A stretch of 64,000 nucleotides of DNA from Candidatus Heimdallarchaeota archaeon (GCA_011364965.1 RDOB01000001.1:1-64000), one strand, 5' to 3'. Shown: positions 48,078 through 58,731, counted from the first letter of the stretch. The notes: a model not told the origin generated them from the sequence alone. Numbers and translations: made by a program.

Positions 48078-48905
48078 ATGATTTCTATTGACCTTACTAG
48101 TTTTTCAATTATATTTACTCTAGCGGTTCTTTTTATAGGTTCTTGGCAAGATATCCATTCTCGTGAAGTCACTGATTTGATTTGGTATATTTTAATTCTT
48201 GGAGGGATAATAATTCATTTGTTTCAAATAAGGGTTTTTCTAATATCTGAAATCCCACCTGATAGCTATATTGCCACATGGATTTCCAATATTGGGGTAG
48301 GAATTTTCCTTGTAGTCTTTTTGACGATATTTGGCCTTGGAGGGGAAGCTGATCGCATAGCTTTTCTAGTTTTGGCAATAATTTCTCCTATTAACCTTCC
48401 TATTTTTCAAGTTAATAATCCAAATTATTCCTTAATTTCTTCTGTTATTCCAAATATTCTGGGTACATTCTTTAACGCTTATTTCATTACCTTACCAGTT
48501 CCATTGATTATTTTTCTTTTTAATTTATTCAATCAAATCGCTAATCCTAAATTTTATAACTTTTCTCATGAATCGAAGCTATCTACCTTTTTTCTAAGAT
48601 TTATTGGTTATCCCAAGTCAACTGTTAACTTGGAAACATTATTAGAAAAGAATCCATGGCATTTTGACTTTCTTGAGGATTATAAAGAAGAATCGGGATG
48701 GTTTATATCGTATCGAATTCGATTAGACACCCCTGAAGAGGATCTAAAGCGAAAAAAACGTGTATTAAAAAAGATACAGGCAACGAATAAATCAGAAGTT
48801 TGGATTCAACCTACATTCCCTTTTATTCTCCTCATAACGCTGGGATACACCTTAAATGTATTTTGGGGGAATTTGATCTTCTTATTTGTAGCTTTATTAT
48901 TCTGA
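48078..48905 (+). CDS. Archaeal prepilin peptidase (FlaK/PibD-like, A24)
   Basis: GSWQDIHSREVTDLIWYILI and FGLGGEADRIAFLVLAI give the two aspartate regions; multi-TM. Confidence 0.82.
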   Translation: MISIDLTSFSIIFTLAVLFIGSWQDIHSREVTDLIWYILILGGIIIHLFQIRVFLISEIPPDSYIATWISNIGVGIFLVVFLTIFGLGGEADRIAFLVLAIISPINLPIFQVNNPNYSLISSVIPNILGTFFNAYFITLPVPLIIFLFNLFNQIANPKFYNFSHESKLSTFFLRFIGYPKSTVNLETLLEKNPWHFDFLEDYKEESGWFISYRIRLDTPEEDLKRKKRVLKKIQATNKSEVWIQPTFPFILLITLGYTLNVFWGNLIFLFVALLF

Positions 48906-49162
48906 TGATGTTATTAATTCGAATATCCCGAATTTATACCCGTATTTCAATGAATTTGAGTAAAAAGTTAATATTCTGGAGTAAATTTAATATTAATCAC
49001 ATAATTCGGGAGATAAGAGAATTTGTGTCAATAATAAATGCATATTCTAATTCGCTAAATTTATTAATATTCACTTAATATTTGGAATTGACAAGAAGAA
49101 AGAGAACGCTTTTCTTCACTTATTGAATTATTGCATTACTTTCACCACAGGAGCAACCTAGG

Positions 49163-49657
49163 TTGATTGATCCCAGAAGATTTGACACAGTTCTTAGTAA
49201 AATCATCAAGAGCGAGCCTGGTATAAAAAAAGTGATATTAGTTGATCGTACAGGCCTAACTATAGCTCATGTCTCAAAATTTAGTTACGTTTCAGTTGAT
49301 GTCGACGGAATTGGTGCAATTGCATCTGCTGTATTCATGGCTTCCGCAGAACAAGGCAATAATCTGACTATTGGAGGTCTTGACATAGTTACCTCTGAAT
49401 TTGATACAGGTAAGATTTTTGCGAGTGCTTGTGGAAGGGGAATTCTAACTATCATTTCCGACGCAGAAGTAAATATTGGAATGATTCGCTTATTGATGAG
49501 AAAAGCGAATGAAGAACTCAGCAGCATTTTAGACGAGTTTCTTGCAGGACAGCCGACACGAACGATAGTGGGACCTTCCTCTAGTTCTCCTGAAGTTAGA
49601 TCAAGCTTGGAAAAAGATGAATTAGAAGCAGCACTACGTGAACTTGAAAAATTCTAG
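49163..49657 (+). CDS. Roadblock/LC7 domain protein
   Basis: IKKVILVDRTGLTIAHVSKFSYVSVDVDGIGAIASAVFMASAEQGNNLTIGGLDIVTSEFDTGKIFASACG. Confidence 0.88.
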   Translation: MIDPRRFDTVLSKIIKSEPGIKKVILVDRTGLTIAHVSKFSYVSVDVDGIGAIASAVFMASAEQGNNLTIGGLDIVTSEFDTGKIFASACGRGILTIISDAEVNIGMIRLLMRKANEELSSILDEFLAGQPTRTIVGPSSSSPEVRSSLEKDELEAALRELEKF

Positions 49658-49701
49658 CATTTCCTGTTATTTTATTTCCATTACAAAAGGAGCTTCCCCA
49701 T

Positions 49702-50283
49702 TTGCGAAAGGATGCTGAAGGTCGCCATAGATTCAAGATTGCTTTTTATGGCCCCTCCTTATCGGGTAAAACATCTACACTTGCTTGGTTATATAATAAA
49801 GTTGATGGACTGGAGAAAGGAAAATTTACACAGCTAGCTGATCCAACAGGAAGGACTCTATTTTTCGATTTTGTACCAATGCAGGCAACAACAGGAGTGG
49901 TTTTCGATGTTTATACTACAGCGGGACAGGAGAGACATAAACATCAGCGAAAAATCGTAATTCAAGGGGTTGATGGAATCATTTTCGTTGTAGATTCTAG
50001 TGCCTCTCAAATGGAAGAGAATCTAGAATCATTAGAGGAACTACGATCTCATCTTGGAGATCAATTAGGTAATTCGATTCCTATGGTTATTACGTTAAAT
50101 AAAAGAGACGTTCCAGACGCTTTATCAAGATCTGAGTTAATAGAAAAGTTGAATATTCACAATTACCCGATTTACGAAACAGTTGCTACAACAGGGATTG
50201 GAGTGAAAAGAGCGTTTCAATCCCTAGCAAGAGAAATATTAATGATCCAACTATATGGGACTAAAGAGGCTCAAATTAAGTAA
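49702..50283 (+). CDS. MglA-like small GTPase
   Basis: KIAFYGPSLSGKTSTLAWLYNKVDGLEKGKFTQLADPTGRTLFFDFVPM...YTTAGQERHKHQRKIVIQGVDGIIFVVDSS. Confidence 0.92.
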   Translation: MRKDAEGRHRFKIAFYGPSLSGKTSTLAWLYNKVDGLEKGKFTQLADPTGRTLFFDFVPMQATTGVVFDVYTTAGQERHKHQRKIVIQGVDGIIFVVDSSASQMEENLESLEELRSHLGDQLGNSIPMVITLNKRDVPDALSRSELIEKLNIHNYPIYETVATTGIGVKRAFQSLAREILMIQLYGTKEAQIK

Positions 50284-50284
50284 T

Positions 50285-50536
50285 TCACGATTTTTCGATT
50301 ATCGCGGTCCAACCTCTTGTTTCAATCAAATGCATATTACTAGGCAATCTTTGTTCTAAATGAGACAGAGCCACTTTTCGGTTATCGAATGGAGCATTTT
50401 TTAATATTTTTACCCTTATTCTCTTATAAACCTTTAGTTGTTCCTTTAATTCATTAAAGAAAGCTTCACTCAATCCATTCTTACCAATTTGTATCGTGGG
50501 TATATTATTTTGATGAAGTGGTTTCGCTCGGGTCAA
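50285..50536 (-). CDS. YhbY/CRM-domain RNA-binding protein
   Basis: PTIQIGKNGLSEAFFNELKEQLKVYKRIRVKILKNA. Confidence 0.88.
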   Translation of the reverse strand: MTRAKPLHQNNIPTIQIGKNGLSEAFFNELKEQLKVYKRIRVKILKNAPFDNRKVALSHLEQRLPSNMHLIETRGWTAIIEKS

Positions 50537-50942
50537 TATTTGTCACGTTTACTTTATTTTATTTTATATTTATCAAAAGACGCGGAATCTCTCCACAATT
50601 TTACATTTTTCGATTTGTTGATTTCATTTTCTCTCGATTAGTATAAGAAATAATAATAATAGAAATATGCTCTATTTGGTTTCCAAGTTTTAGTATTCTT
50701 AATGACATGAATGATCTGAGACTGAATTTCCAATTTCACGTTTAGACATACAAGATAAGGGAGCTTAGGGAGGTTTTAGTGATATAAATTAATTATAAAG
50801 GTAATTAGGTTCGTTATTTGAATAATCTGAAAATAGAATTCACAACGTTTTTAAAGTTGAAGATCGTGTTTTCAATTAAGAATCCTGTGAGGGGTGTTTT
50901 TCACCCTATAATTTTGTAAATCCAGAAAAAAAGGGCAAAATT

Positions 50943-51347
50943 ATGTATATACCAGATAGTGAAGCTGATCTCCAGATACATAAAGAGATCGTGAGCGTTC
51001 TTGAGGCTTTTGTGAGCAAATTACCAGCAATCGATTTTGCTAGCGTTGTTTCATTGGAAGGATTGCCTATTTCTTCTTTTCCAGCTACTCTCCCAGGAGG
51101 ATTAGACGATGTAAGGGTTGCTGCAATGACAGCTGCTATTTTGAGCCTCGGAGAACGAGCTGTAATGGAAACAGGGAAAGGTGAAATGACTAGGATACTT
51201 GTTGAAGGAGATAATGGATACTTAATCTCTGTACAAGCAGGAACAAAAGCGGTCCTTACAGCCTCTGCAAATCGTTCCGTAAAGCTCGGTTTAATATTTT
51301 TGGATATGAAACAAGCAGCAGAAAAAATTGGGGAAATACTTGGATAA
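50943..51347 (+). CDS. Roadblock/LC7 domain protein
   Basis: LPAIDFASVVSLEGLPISSFPATLPGGLDDVRVAAMTAAILSLGERAVMETGKGEMTRILVEGDNGYLISVQAG. Confidence 0.88.
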   Translation: MYIPDSEADLQIHKEIVSVLEAFVSKLPAIDFASVVSLEGLPISSFPATLPGGLDDVRVAAMTAAILSLGERAVMETGKGEMTRILVEGDNGYLISVQAGTKAVLTASANRSVKLGLIFLDMKQAAEKIGEILG

Positions 51348-51354
51348 GAATGAC

Positions 51355-52614
51355 TTAGAGGGAATCCATTAATCGATTTCTCATATCTTGAGCTTTTTGG
51401 TAAAAATGTTCTTGGAAGATGTGTTTATTTAAAGATTGAGCTTGTTCTGAGGCTAATTCATAATGAATTAAAGCTCCCTCAAAATTCTTTTGAGCAGCTT
51501 CAAGATCTCCAAATGATCCATGAGTCATCATCAGCCCTTTGATATCTTCCAACTGCTCGAAACGCTCTTTAGCTTCTCTTAAGTAATATTCAGCCTGATC
51601 AATGCTTTTATGAGCAATTAATACCTTGGCTAAATAAACTTGAGCTATTGCTAAGGATTGTGGTTCATTTCTTTCTTCAGCTAAAGAACGAGCTTTATCA
51701 AATTGCCTCATTGCTTCTTCGTATTGTCGAAGCCTGAAATAACACTCTCCTAGGTTGCATAAGGCATTTATAACTGCTTTATGTCTGTTGGCTTTCTTGG
51801 CATAGGTCAACGCTTCTTCAAACTTTGAGATTGCTTGATCATAGACACGACTTTCATATAAGAGAATACCTTCAGTTGATGCAACATTTTCTTCTAGCAT
51901 GGGATCTCCTAATTGACTTGCAAGGATTTGTGCTTTTGATAACAATTCTTTTGCTAAATCATAATTCTTTGTGTCAAGAGTAAGCTCTGCTTGTGCAAAA
52001 ACGGCATGGAACTGACCATTTACATCTGCTAGCACATCGAATATTTTTGAAGCTTTTGATAGGATATCCATTGCCTTTTTGGGTTCACTTTTAGTCATTC
52101 TTCTTCCTTGTTCAATTAATCCCCAGGGTTCCTCTCCAATTATGTCACCTATCACTCGCCATTCACTTTTTGGCATTGAAGCGATTATTATCTTGTTTCT
52201 CCATAAATTTGGTTTATCAAAAAGATCGGAAACTAAACCTAAAAGCAAATCTCCACCATCTACTCCAGATTTTTCAGAGAGACTTTTGGGCCCAACAGCT
52301 CGTAAACGTAAATCCCCATCAGTAAATTCGAATAAGACACCCATTGGAATATTCCTTGTTCGTGATTCTCCCCATTTTCTTCCTACAACAACAAGAAAAT
52401 TCTTGGGGGACATCTCCAAATCTCCTCTAGAAACACTTCGAAGCCCCTGGATCCATGCATACTCTGTTTTAAAGAAACTTGAGATCAATTCACCTTTAAA
52501 CTCAGGATCCCAGTCTACTAAGTTCTCAGCGTCAGATAGATCGATAACATCGGTATCTTCTGTGCCACCTAAAGCAAAAGTTACCTTCCAAGTAACCATA
52601 ATATTTCCGCTCAA
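51355..52614 (-). CDS. TPR-repeat protein
   Basis: Multiple TPRs (AISKFEEALTYAKKANRHKAVINALCNLGECYFRLRQYEEAMRQFDKA). Confidence 0.88.
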   Translation of the reverse strand: MSGNIMVTWKVTFALGGTEDTDVIDLSDAENLVDWDPEFKGELISSFFKTEYAWIQGLRSVSRGDLEMSPKNFLVVVGRKWGESRTRNIPMGVLFEFTDGDLRLRAVGPKSLSEKSGVDGGDLLLGLVSDLFDKPNLWRNKIIIASMPKSEWRVIGDIIGEEPWGLIEQGRRMTKSEPKKAMDILSKASKIFDVLADVNGQFHAVFAQAELTLDTKNYDLAKELLSKAQILASQLGDPMLEENVASTEGILLYESRVYDQAISKFEEALTYAKKANRHKAVINALCNLGECYFRLRQYEEAMRQFDKARSLAEERNEPQSLAIAQVYLAKVLIAHKSIDQAEYYLREAKERFEQLEDIKGLMMTHGSFGDLEAAQKNFEGALIHYELASEQAQSLNKHIFQEHFYQKAQDMRNRLMDSL

Positions 52615-52695
52615 TTGGTATTTCCTATATAAATTGATAATTTATCCTACTTTTTAATTGCATCTTAATACAATTTTACATATTATAAACCATAG

Positions 52696-54129
52696 CTAAG
52701 GATCAGGATCGTTAAGTGTTAGTTCTTTTCTATGTCGATATTTGGGATGATATAATTTCAACATTCGTGGGGGGATTCGTTTTAGCTCATCTTCAGGAAG
52801 ATCGCTCAACAAATCCCACGCTAGTTCCAACGTTTCAAATATCCCTCGTTCCTCATAATATCCTTGACTTAAAAATTCATTCTCAAATCGATCTGCGAAT
52901 GTTAAATATTTTTTATCTACAGGAGTTAAACTTTCTTCACCGACAACAGCGACTAAATCTCGCAAATTTCTTCCCAAAGAATAACCAGCAAACATCTGAT
53001 CAGCAACTGATTTGTGACATGCATGAGTTCGACCTTTTCCAATTCCTTCCCTCATCAATCTACTCAAGCTAGGCATAGGATCAATGGGAGGGTATATCCC
53101 CCTTCTATACAGGTCTCGGTCAACGATCAGCTGCCCTTCAGTAATGTAACCCGATAAATCAGGAATAGGATGAGTAATATCATCAGAAGGCATTGATAAT
53201 ATTGGTAGCTGAGTTATGGTTCCTTTTTTCCCTTTAATCCGTCCTGCACGTTCATAGATAGTCGCTAAATCAGTATAAAGATAACCAGGATATCCTCTTC
53301 TCCCAGGTACTTCTTCTCTTGCTGCAGATATCTCTCTTAAAGCCTCTGCATAGTTTGTCATATCTGTTAAGATAACTAAACTATGATAATCATATTCAAA
53401 TGCTAGGTATTCTGCAACAGAAAGAGCAATTCGGGGAGTAATTAATCGTTCAGCTGCAGGAGAATCTGCTAAGTTAAGAAATAATATCACTCGTTCTAAT
53501 GCACCTGTTGTTTCAAAATCTGATCTAAAGAACCGAGCTTCTTCCGTAGTAATACCCATCGCTGCAAAAATAACTGCAAATTCTTCTTCTTTTCCCAGCA
53601 CACGAGCTTGCCTTGCAATTTGTGAAGCTATGTTGTTATGAGGTAATCCAGACCCAGAAAAAATTGGTAATTTCTGGCCACGAATAAGAGTATTTAGTCC
53701 ATCAATTGATGAAATCCCAGTTTGTATGAACTCTCTTGGATATTCGCGTGCATAGGGGTTTATCGGAGCTCCCGTAATATCTAATCTCTCTTCAGCAAAT
53801 ATTTGAGGTCCTGCATCTATTATCTTACCACTACCTGAAAAAACTCTTCCTAGCATATCCTGTGAGACAGAAATTTTTATATTTTCGCCTAAAAATCGAA
53901 CAGAGGTTTTTTTGGTATCTAAACCTTGTGTTCCCTCGAATACCTGAACCACAGCGATATCTTCTCCCACTTCTAACACTTGTCCAGTCCGTTTCTCTCC
54001 GTTAGGGGCTGAAATCCTTACGATCTCACCATAAGAAACTCCTTTGATGTCTTTTACAAAAATTAAAGGGCCAGCAATAGATGAAACTGTTGAATAGGTT
54101 ATTGTGGAGGAAGGTAATTCATTAGACAT
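52696..54129 (-). CDS. atpB: A/V-type ATP synthase subunit B
   Basis: [38 protein letters not shown]...[60 protein letters not shown]. Confidence 0.97.
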   Translation of the reverse strand: MSNELPSSTITYSTVSSIAGPLIFVKDIKGVSYGEIVRISAPNGEKRTGQVLEVGEDIAVVQVFEGTQGLDTKKTSVRFLGENIKISVSQDMLGRVFSGSGKIIDAGPQIFAEERLDITGAPINPYAREYPREFIQTGISSIDGLNTLIRGQKLPIFSGSGLPHNNIASQIARQARVLGKEEEFAVIFAAMGITTEEARFFRSDFETTGALERVILFLNLADSPAAERLITPRIALSVAEYLAFEYDYHSLVILTDMTNYAEALREISAAREEVPGRRGYPGYLYTDLATIYERAGRIKGKKGTITQLPILSMPSDDITHPIPDLSGYITEGQLIVDRDLYRRGIYPPIDPMPSLSRLMREGIGKGRTHACHKSVADQMFAGYSLGRNLRDLVAVVGEESLTPVDKKYLTFADRFENEFLSQGYYEERGIFETLELAWDLLSDLPEDELKRIPPRMLKLYHPKYRHRKELTLNDPDP

Positions 54130-54279
54130 TATATGACCCCGAAAAAAAGCTAATTTATGGGATTAAGCTAGGGAAATTAGACTTTCAAATTATTTTCGTA
54201 TGAATAAGTGGTGATTTCTTTTGCTTAGTTATTTAAAAAAGGAAAGATTAGCTCTTGTTATCATTACAGAACCTATTCT

Positions 54280-55068
54280 CTATATTTTTTCCCAATATGG
54301 TATATCTCCTGCTGTAAATTCTCGCATAACCATTTTAGAAACTTCAATAATATTAGGTACGCCTCCCTTTCCGAGAAATCCTCTGTTTTGAGCGATATAT
54401 GAAAGAATCTCATCATTTGTCATATCAAGCTTTGGTAAGCCATATCTCTCTGCAATTCCTTCAGGGTGATGCGATTTAATTCTATTAAGAAAATAATGGA
54501 CAGAAGCCACAGGATCTTCCACTATGTCGATAGAAGAAGCACCCATAAACGTGTGCAGGTCTTTATCAGGATGATCAAATGGAATAATGCCAGGTGTGTC
54601 ATACATTAGAATTTTCCTTGACATTCTAATTGCTTGTGTATGTCGTGTAACACCTGGTTTTTGACCAGTACGAGCAACATGTTTACCTCTCAAAACATTG
54701 ATCAAGCTGCTCTTTCCTGTGTTTGGAATGCCAACAATCGATACTAAAGTCTCCTCCCTTTTTCTAGCATATCTATGGATTTTTTCACGTAACTTTTTTG
54801 TACCAAGTCGCTTTTGTGACGAAACGTAGACCGATGGAAATTCTTTATTGAAGGAAGATATTATAACATCACACACCTCTCTTGGAACGAGATCACATTT
54901 ATTAATCACAATAATTAAGGGAATACTAAGCTCTTTCGTAAAATTCTCTACCGTTGAAACCCTGCTTAAGAGGGGGAATCTACTATCTATTACTTCCAAT
55001 ACGATATGACTGCTTTTTATTAGCTGGAAAACTTGACGGTGTTCCTTCTTTCTTTGCATATATCTCAA
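54280..55068 (-). CDS. Circularly permuted GTPase (YlqF/RbgA/Nog2-like)
   Basis: VINKCDLVP (G4) before GIPNTGKSSLINVLRG (G1) and DTPGII (G3). Confidence 0.93.
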   Translation of the reverse strand: MRYMQRKKEHRQVFQLIKSSHIVLEVIDSRFPLLSRVSTVENFTKELSIPLIIVINKCDLVPREVCDVIISSFNKEFPSVYVSSQKRLGTKKLREKIHRYARKREETLVSIVGIPNTGKSSLINVLRGKHVARTGQKPGVTRHTQAIRMSRKILMYDTPGIIPFDHPDKDLHTFMGASSIDIVEDPVASVHYFLNRIKSHHPEGIAERYGLPKLDMTNDEILSYIAQNRGFLGKGGVPNIIEVSKMVMREFTAGDIPYWEKI

Positions 55069-55402
55069 CTAATATCAAGGTATTCTTTCTTTTTTCAAGT
55101 AAAACATGTGGAAATTTTACCATTATAAATAAGTGGTATGGTGATTATGTTTAATAACTTTTTATTCCAAATTATTCTTCCTATTCTTAAGATCATCCTT
55201 CTTATGATCCGTAAATAAAACTTTGTGCGATTATCACACAATAACAAAGGAATTTAATCATTCTCCAGTTTTATTTTTTTCATCATATCAAAGTGGTTAA
55301 AAGGTGTCAGGAATTTTCTTGATATGTGAAAGATGAGGTAATACTTCAGTAGAAATTTGTCAACTCCTCTCTCTACACCTTTTCGATAAGCCTTTCGATA
55401 TA

Positions 55403-55831
55403 ATGATGATGATTATGACTTCAGAAAATGATTATCTTACAAAGTTAAAAAGAGCACGAGAAAAACTTCCTTCACACGTTTTTGAAAAATCAAGATTTGA
55501 GATTCCTACGGCGGATGTATTTCCAGAAGGAAATAAGACTTGGATTACTGATTGGAATCGAATTTTAAAAGTTTTGAATCGAGAGGAAGATGCAGATCAT
55601 CTTGCTAAGCATTTAGCGAGGGAATTTGCGACTTCTGCCGTAGAAGAACGGGGAAGACTTGTTCTGCAAGGAAAATTTTCAAAAAAACTGATCAATCGTG
55701 AATTAGAAACATATGTGAAAGAATTTGTAGTATGTGAAGAATGTGGGAAACCAGATACAAAATTGATTAAAGAAGGCAGAATATTAATTAAAACTTGCGA
55801 AGCCTGCGGGGCTAGAGTCGCAGTGCGTTGA
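55403..55831 (+). CDS. eif2b: Translation initiation factor aIF2 subunit beta
   Basis: FEIPTADVFPEGNKTWITDWNRILKVLNREEDADHLAKHLAREFATSA...YVKEFVVCEECGKPDTKL...KTCEACGA. Confidence 0.97.
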   Translation: MMMIMTSENDYLTKLKRAREKLPSHVFEKSRFEIPTADVFPEGNKTWITDWNRILKVLNREEDADHLAKHLAREFATSAVEERGRLVLQGKFSKKLINRELETYVKEFVVCEECGKPDTKLIKEGRILIKTCEACGARVAVR

Positions 55832-55863
55832 GGAATTAAGCTTCAAGTTTAGTAGAAATAAGA

Positions 55864-56214
55864 TTGGGGAAAAAAATGAATGATTCTCAACCCTCAAAAA
55901 AAGTATCTTTCAAAGTACATCAAAAGGATAAAACTGAAATCCTAGCTATTTGTGATAAAGAGTTATTTGGAAAAAGGTTGAGAGGAGAGAAAGCAGGAAT
56001 GATTGTTCCTTCCGAATTCTATGATGGAGAAGAAATCCCAACGGAAGATGCTTTACAACTTATGAAAAGGTATCAGAATGTTAACGCTCTTGGGTCTGTT
56101 CTTGAATTAGCAATTCAAAAAAGACTTTTTAATGAAGAAGCAGTCCTTTGGTTCAAAACTGAAGAGGGAAAAAAAATTCCACACCTGTTAATATTCTCTA
56201 TCCCCCCAATCTAA
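55864..56214 (+). CDS. DUF424-family protein
   Basis: ILAICDKELFGKRLRGEKAGMIVPSEFYDGEEI...NVNALGSVLELAIQKRLF; follows aIF2 beta. Confidence 0.8.
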   Translation: MGKKMNDSQPSKKVSFKVHQKDKTEILAICDKELFGKRLRGEKAGMIVPSEFYDGEEIPTEDALQLMKRYQNVNALGSVLELAIQKRLFNEEAVLWFKTEEGKKIPHLLIFSIPPI

Positions 56215-56237
56215 AAAGATTTCTTGGAGGAAAAAAG

Positions 56238-57326
56238 CTGAATTCAAATTGCATTGAATGTGGAGAAAATTTAGTATTTTTTCGGCATTTATGTCAAGCT
56301 TGCTTTTTAAAGCTAAATCCGATTGTAAAAAAGAAAAATATACTGAAAGCAGTAGCTTGTGACAAGTGTGAACTAATGTTTACAAGGGGTAAATGGACAA
56401 AATTCTATCTTGTAGATGTGGGTGACGCAAAATTCAATGAATTTCTTTCACAAGAAATTCTGCAAGTGTGGGATTTCAATTTTAAACCCACAACAATCAC
56501 TCTTGAAGGGATGAGCGTGTCTTTCAATGAATTTAATCATACTCCGCAGATAACTGGAGTGGTTAAAATCTTAGCTAGCCCCGATGTCTTTGTTCCTTTA
56601 ATTGAAATCTCTGAAGATCTTGAGATAGACGTTGATTGGGGAGAATGCATTGAATGCCGAACCCGATTATCGGGATCTTATAGCTCAAAGATTCAAATAC
56701 GTCGCGATCTTAAAATTGGAAAAAAAACCTTGGAAAAGTGGGTTATGGAAATTGAACAGATGAGTCTGGAATTTTTGACATCTGAACGGAAAAATCCCTT
56801 ATTCAGTATAACATACTTAAAAAATGGGATCGACGCTCTATTCCGTACAAAATCTCCAGCAAATACAATAGGTAGATTATTTGCAAAAAAATATGGAGGA
56901 TTAGTTACTGTAACTACCGAATTTGCTGGTTTTGATAAATCCAAATCTAAAGAATACCCTCGAAAACCTGTTGTATTGGTAACTCTGCCACCTTTTGAGA
57001 TCGGAGAATTAGTTGAGTATAATTCTAAAATTATTCAGATACATTCCTTTGGAGACTATGGAGTGGAATTTTGGGATTTTGAGAAAAAAGAATGGATTAA
57101 GAGTCCAGTTAAACAATTTTTCGACTCAAAACCAAATAAAATTGACTATATCGAACTAGAATTACAAATAATTGCTTTTGAGCATGATGGAACTGCTCAA
57201 TTGATGAGTTCTGATAACTATGAGATTTTTTATACTCACTCTTCAGATTTGGGAATTACAAAAGAAGGAGAATTAATTCATGGTTATTTATATAACGGAA
57301 AAATGTTTATTAAGCGAGGAAAATGA
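56238..57326 (+). CDS. NMD3-like ribosome export/biogenesis factor, predicted CTG start
   Basis: The open frame extends upstream of the track ATG (56376) through the zinc-binding N-terminus CIECGENLVFFRHLCQACFLKLNPIVKKKNILKAVACDKCELMFTRGKW; CTG at 56238 after GGAGG; downstream CIECRTRLSGSYSSKIQIRR. Confidence 0.85.
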   Translation: MNSNCIECGENLVFFRHLCQACFLKLNPIVKKKNILKAVACDKCELMFTRGKWTKFYLVDVGDAKFNEFLSQEILQVWDFNFKPTTITLEGMSVSFNEFNHTPQITGVVKILASPDVFVPLIEISEDLEIDVDWGECIECRTRLSGSYSSKIQIRRDLKIGKKTLEKWVMEIEQMSLEFLTSERKNPLFSITYLKNGIDALFRTKSPANTIGRLFAKKYGGLVTVTTEFAGFDKSKSKEYPRKPVVLVTLPPFEIGELVEYNSKIIQIHSFGDYGVEFWDFEKKEWIKSPVKQFFDSKPNKIDYIELELQIIAFEHDGTAQLMSSDNYEIFYTHSSDLGITKEGELIHGYLYNGKMFIKRGK

Positions 57327-57344
57327 TTAGGAAGGACCAATATA

Positions 57345-58727
57345 TTGAAGAGTCAAAAAGGCTCGTTGTCGCAGAAGAACATTATTGAAATATCTGCTCA
57401 AATAATTACTTATTATGAAGAGAATCAAATTTCTCTAAGAAATGCAATGAAAATTGTAGAAACACAATTTAATGTAGAAGATCCAGAATCTTATTCACGA
57501 ATTCATGCTCTAGTTTTTGAGACAGTTAGACACCAAAATGTCTTAAATCGTCTTTTTCATAATTTTTTTCAAAAATATTTGGCAAACAAGGTCGAAACTG
57601 AATTTCGGAATCTATTACGAGTAATTACATATCTTTTAACCTTTTCTGACCAAAAAAATGATGAAAATCTTTGGTTTGAGACACAAAAAATATTAGATGG
57701 TTCTAAATTTAATAATTATTCAAGAGACCTTTCTAAAAATTATATAATTCAACTAAAGAATTGGGAATTGGATCATCTTCTCAAAGAGATCGAAGATCCT
57801 GAAGAGAAGTTGGCAGTAGGGTATTCTCATCCAACTTGGTTTGTAAGAGATTTAATAAAATTCTATGGATTAGAAACAGCTGTTGAAATTTTCAAGTCAA
57901 ATAATATTATTGGCGCAGTGTACGTCCGTCTAAATCTATTGAATTATCGTAAAGAAGAGATCTTTAAACGATTACAAGAAGAAAAGGTCAATTATCAAGT
58001 TGATAGTGATTTGAATGATGTTCTAAAGATTATTTCAAGTGAGAGCCCATTACCACGTCTTCAGTCTTTTATAGATAATATGTATTATATGCAAAATAAA
58101 GGTTCAGCATTAATCTCTCATGTACTGAACCCCCAGAAGAATGATCTTATTTTGGATACCTGCGCAGCCCCAGGGGGAAAAACTTTTCATATTATGACTT
58201 TGGTTGAAGATTCAGCTAAAGTAATAGCAATAGATAATAACTTTAGAAGAATGAATGAGTTATTAAAAAAGATCCAAGCTTTCCGTGTTGAAAATATTTA
58301 TCCCATAATATTTGACCTTCGGATCTCTCTTCCCTTTAAAATGCAATTTGACAAAATATTGGTAGATGCCCCTTGTTCAGGTTCTGGAACATTTAGCTCG
58401 AGACCAGATTCCAAATGGAGAGTAGATAGACACCACGTAAAATGGTTAAGTAAATTGCAGTATAACCTTCTAGATAATGCAGCAAAATATCTAAGAAAAT
58501 CACCTGAAGCTGCTTTGGTATATTCAACGTGTTCTCTTCTTCCTCAAGAAAATGAAGAAGTTATATCGAGATTTCTCAGAAATAATAAATACTTCACCCT
58601 TAACCCACAATCCCCTTTTATTGGAGTACCAAGCCCATCTTTTCCTTTAGCTCAACGGTTATTTCCACACATCCATGAAACAGAAGGATTCTCAATATTC
58701 AAAATGGGATGGAAAGATATCAACTAG
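57345..58727 (+). CDS. RNA m5C methyltransferase (NSUN/RsmB-like)
   Basis: LILDTCAAPGGKTFHIM, ILVDAPCSGSGTFSSRPDSKWR, YSTCSLLPQENEEVI. Confidence 0.95.
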   Translation: MKSQKGSLSQKNIIEISAQIITYYEENQISLRNAMKIVETQFNVEDPESYSRIHALVFETVRHQNVLNRLFHNFFQKYLANKVETEFRNLLRVITYLLTFSDQKNDENLWFETQKILDGSKFNNYSRDLSKNYIIQLKNWELDHLLKEIEDPEEKLAVGYSHPTWFVRDLIKFYGLETAVEIFKSNNIIGAVYVRLNLLNYRKEEIFKRLQEEKVNYQVDSDLNDVLKIISSESPLPRLQSFIDNMYYMQNKGSALISHVLNPQKNDLILDTCAAPGGKTFHIMTLVEDSAKVIAIDNNFRRMNELLKKIQAFRVENIYPIIFDLRISLPFKMQFDKILVDAPCSGSGTFSSRPDSKWRVDRHHVKWLSKLQYNLLDNAAKYLRKSPEAALVYSTCSLLPQENEEVISRFLRNNKYFTLNPQSPFIGVPSPSFPLAQRLFPHIHETEGFSIFKMGWKDIN

Positions 58728-58731
58728 CTTT

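Noticed and set aside
48800-49078. 92-aa ORF after the prepilin peptidase
   Set aside because: Out-of-frame overlap with the peptidase C-terminus; no recognisable domain.
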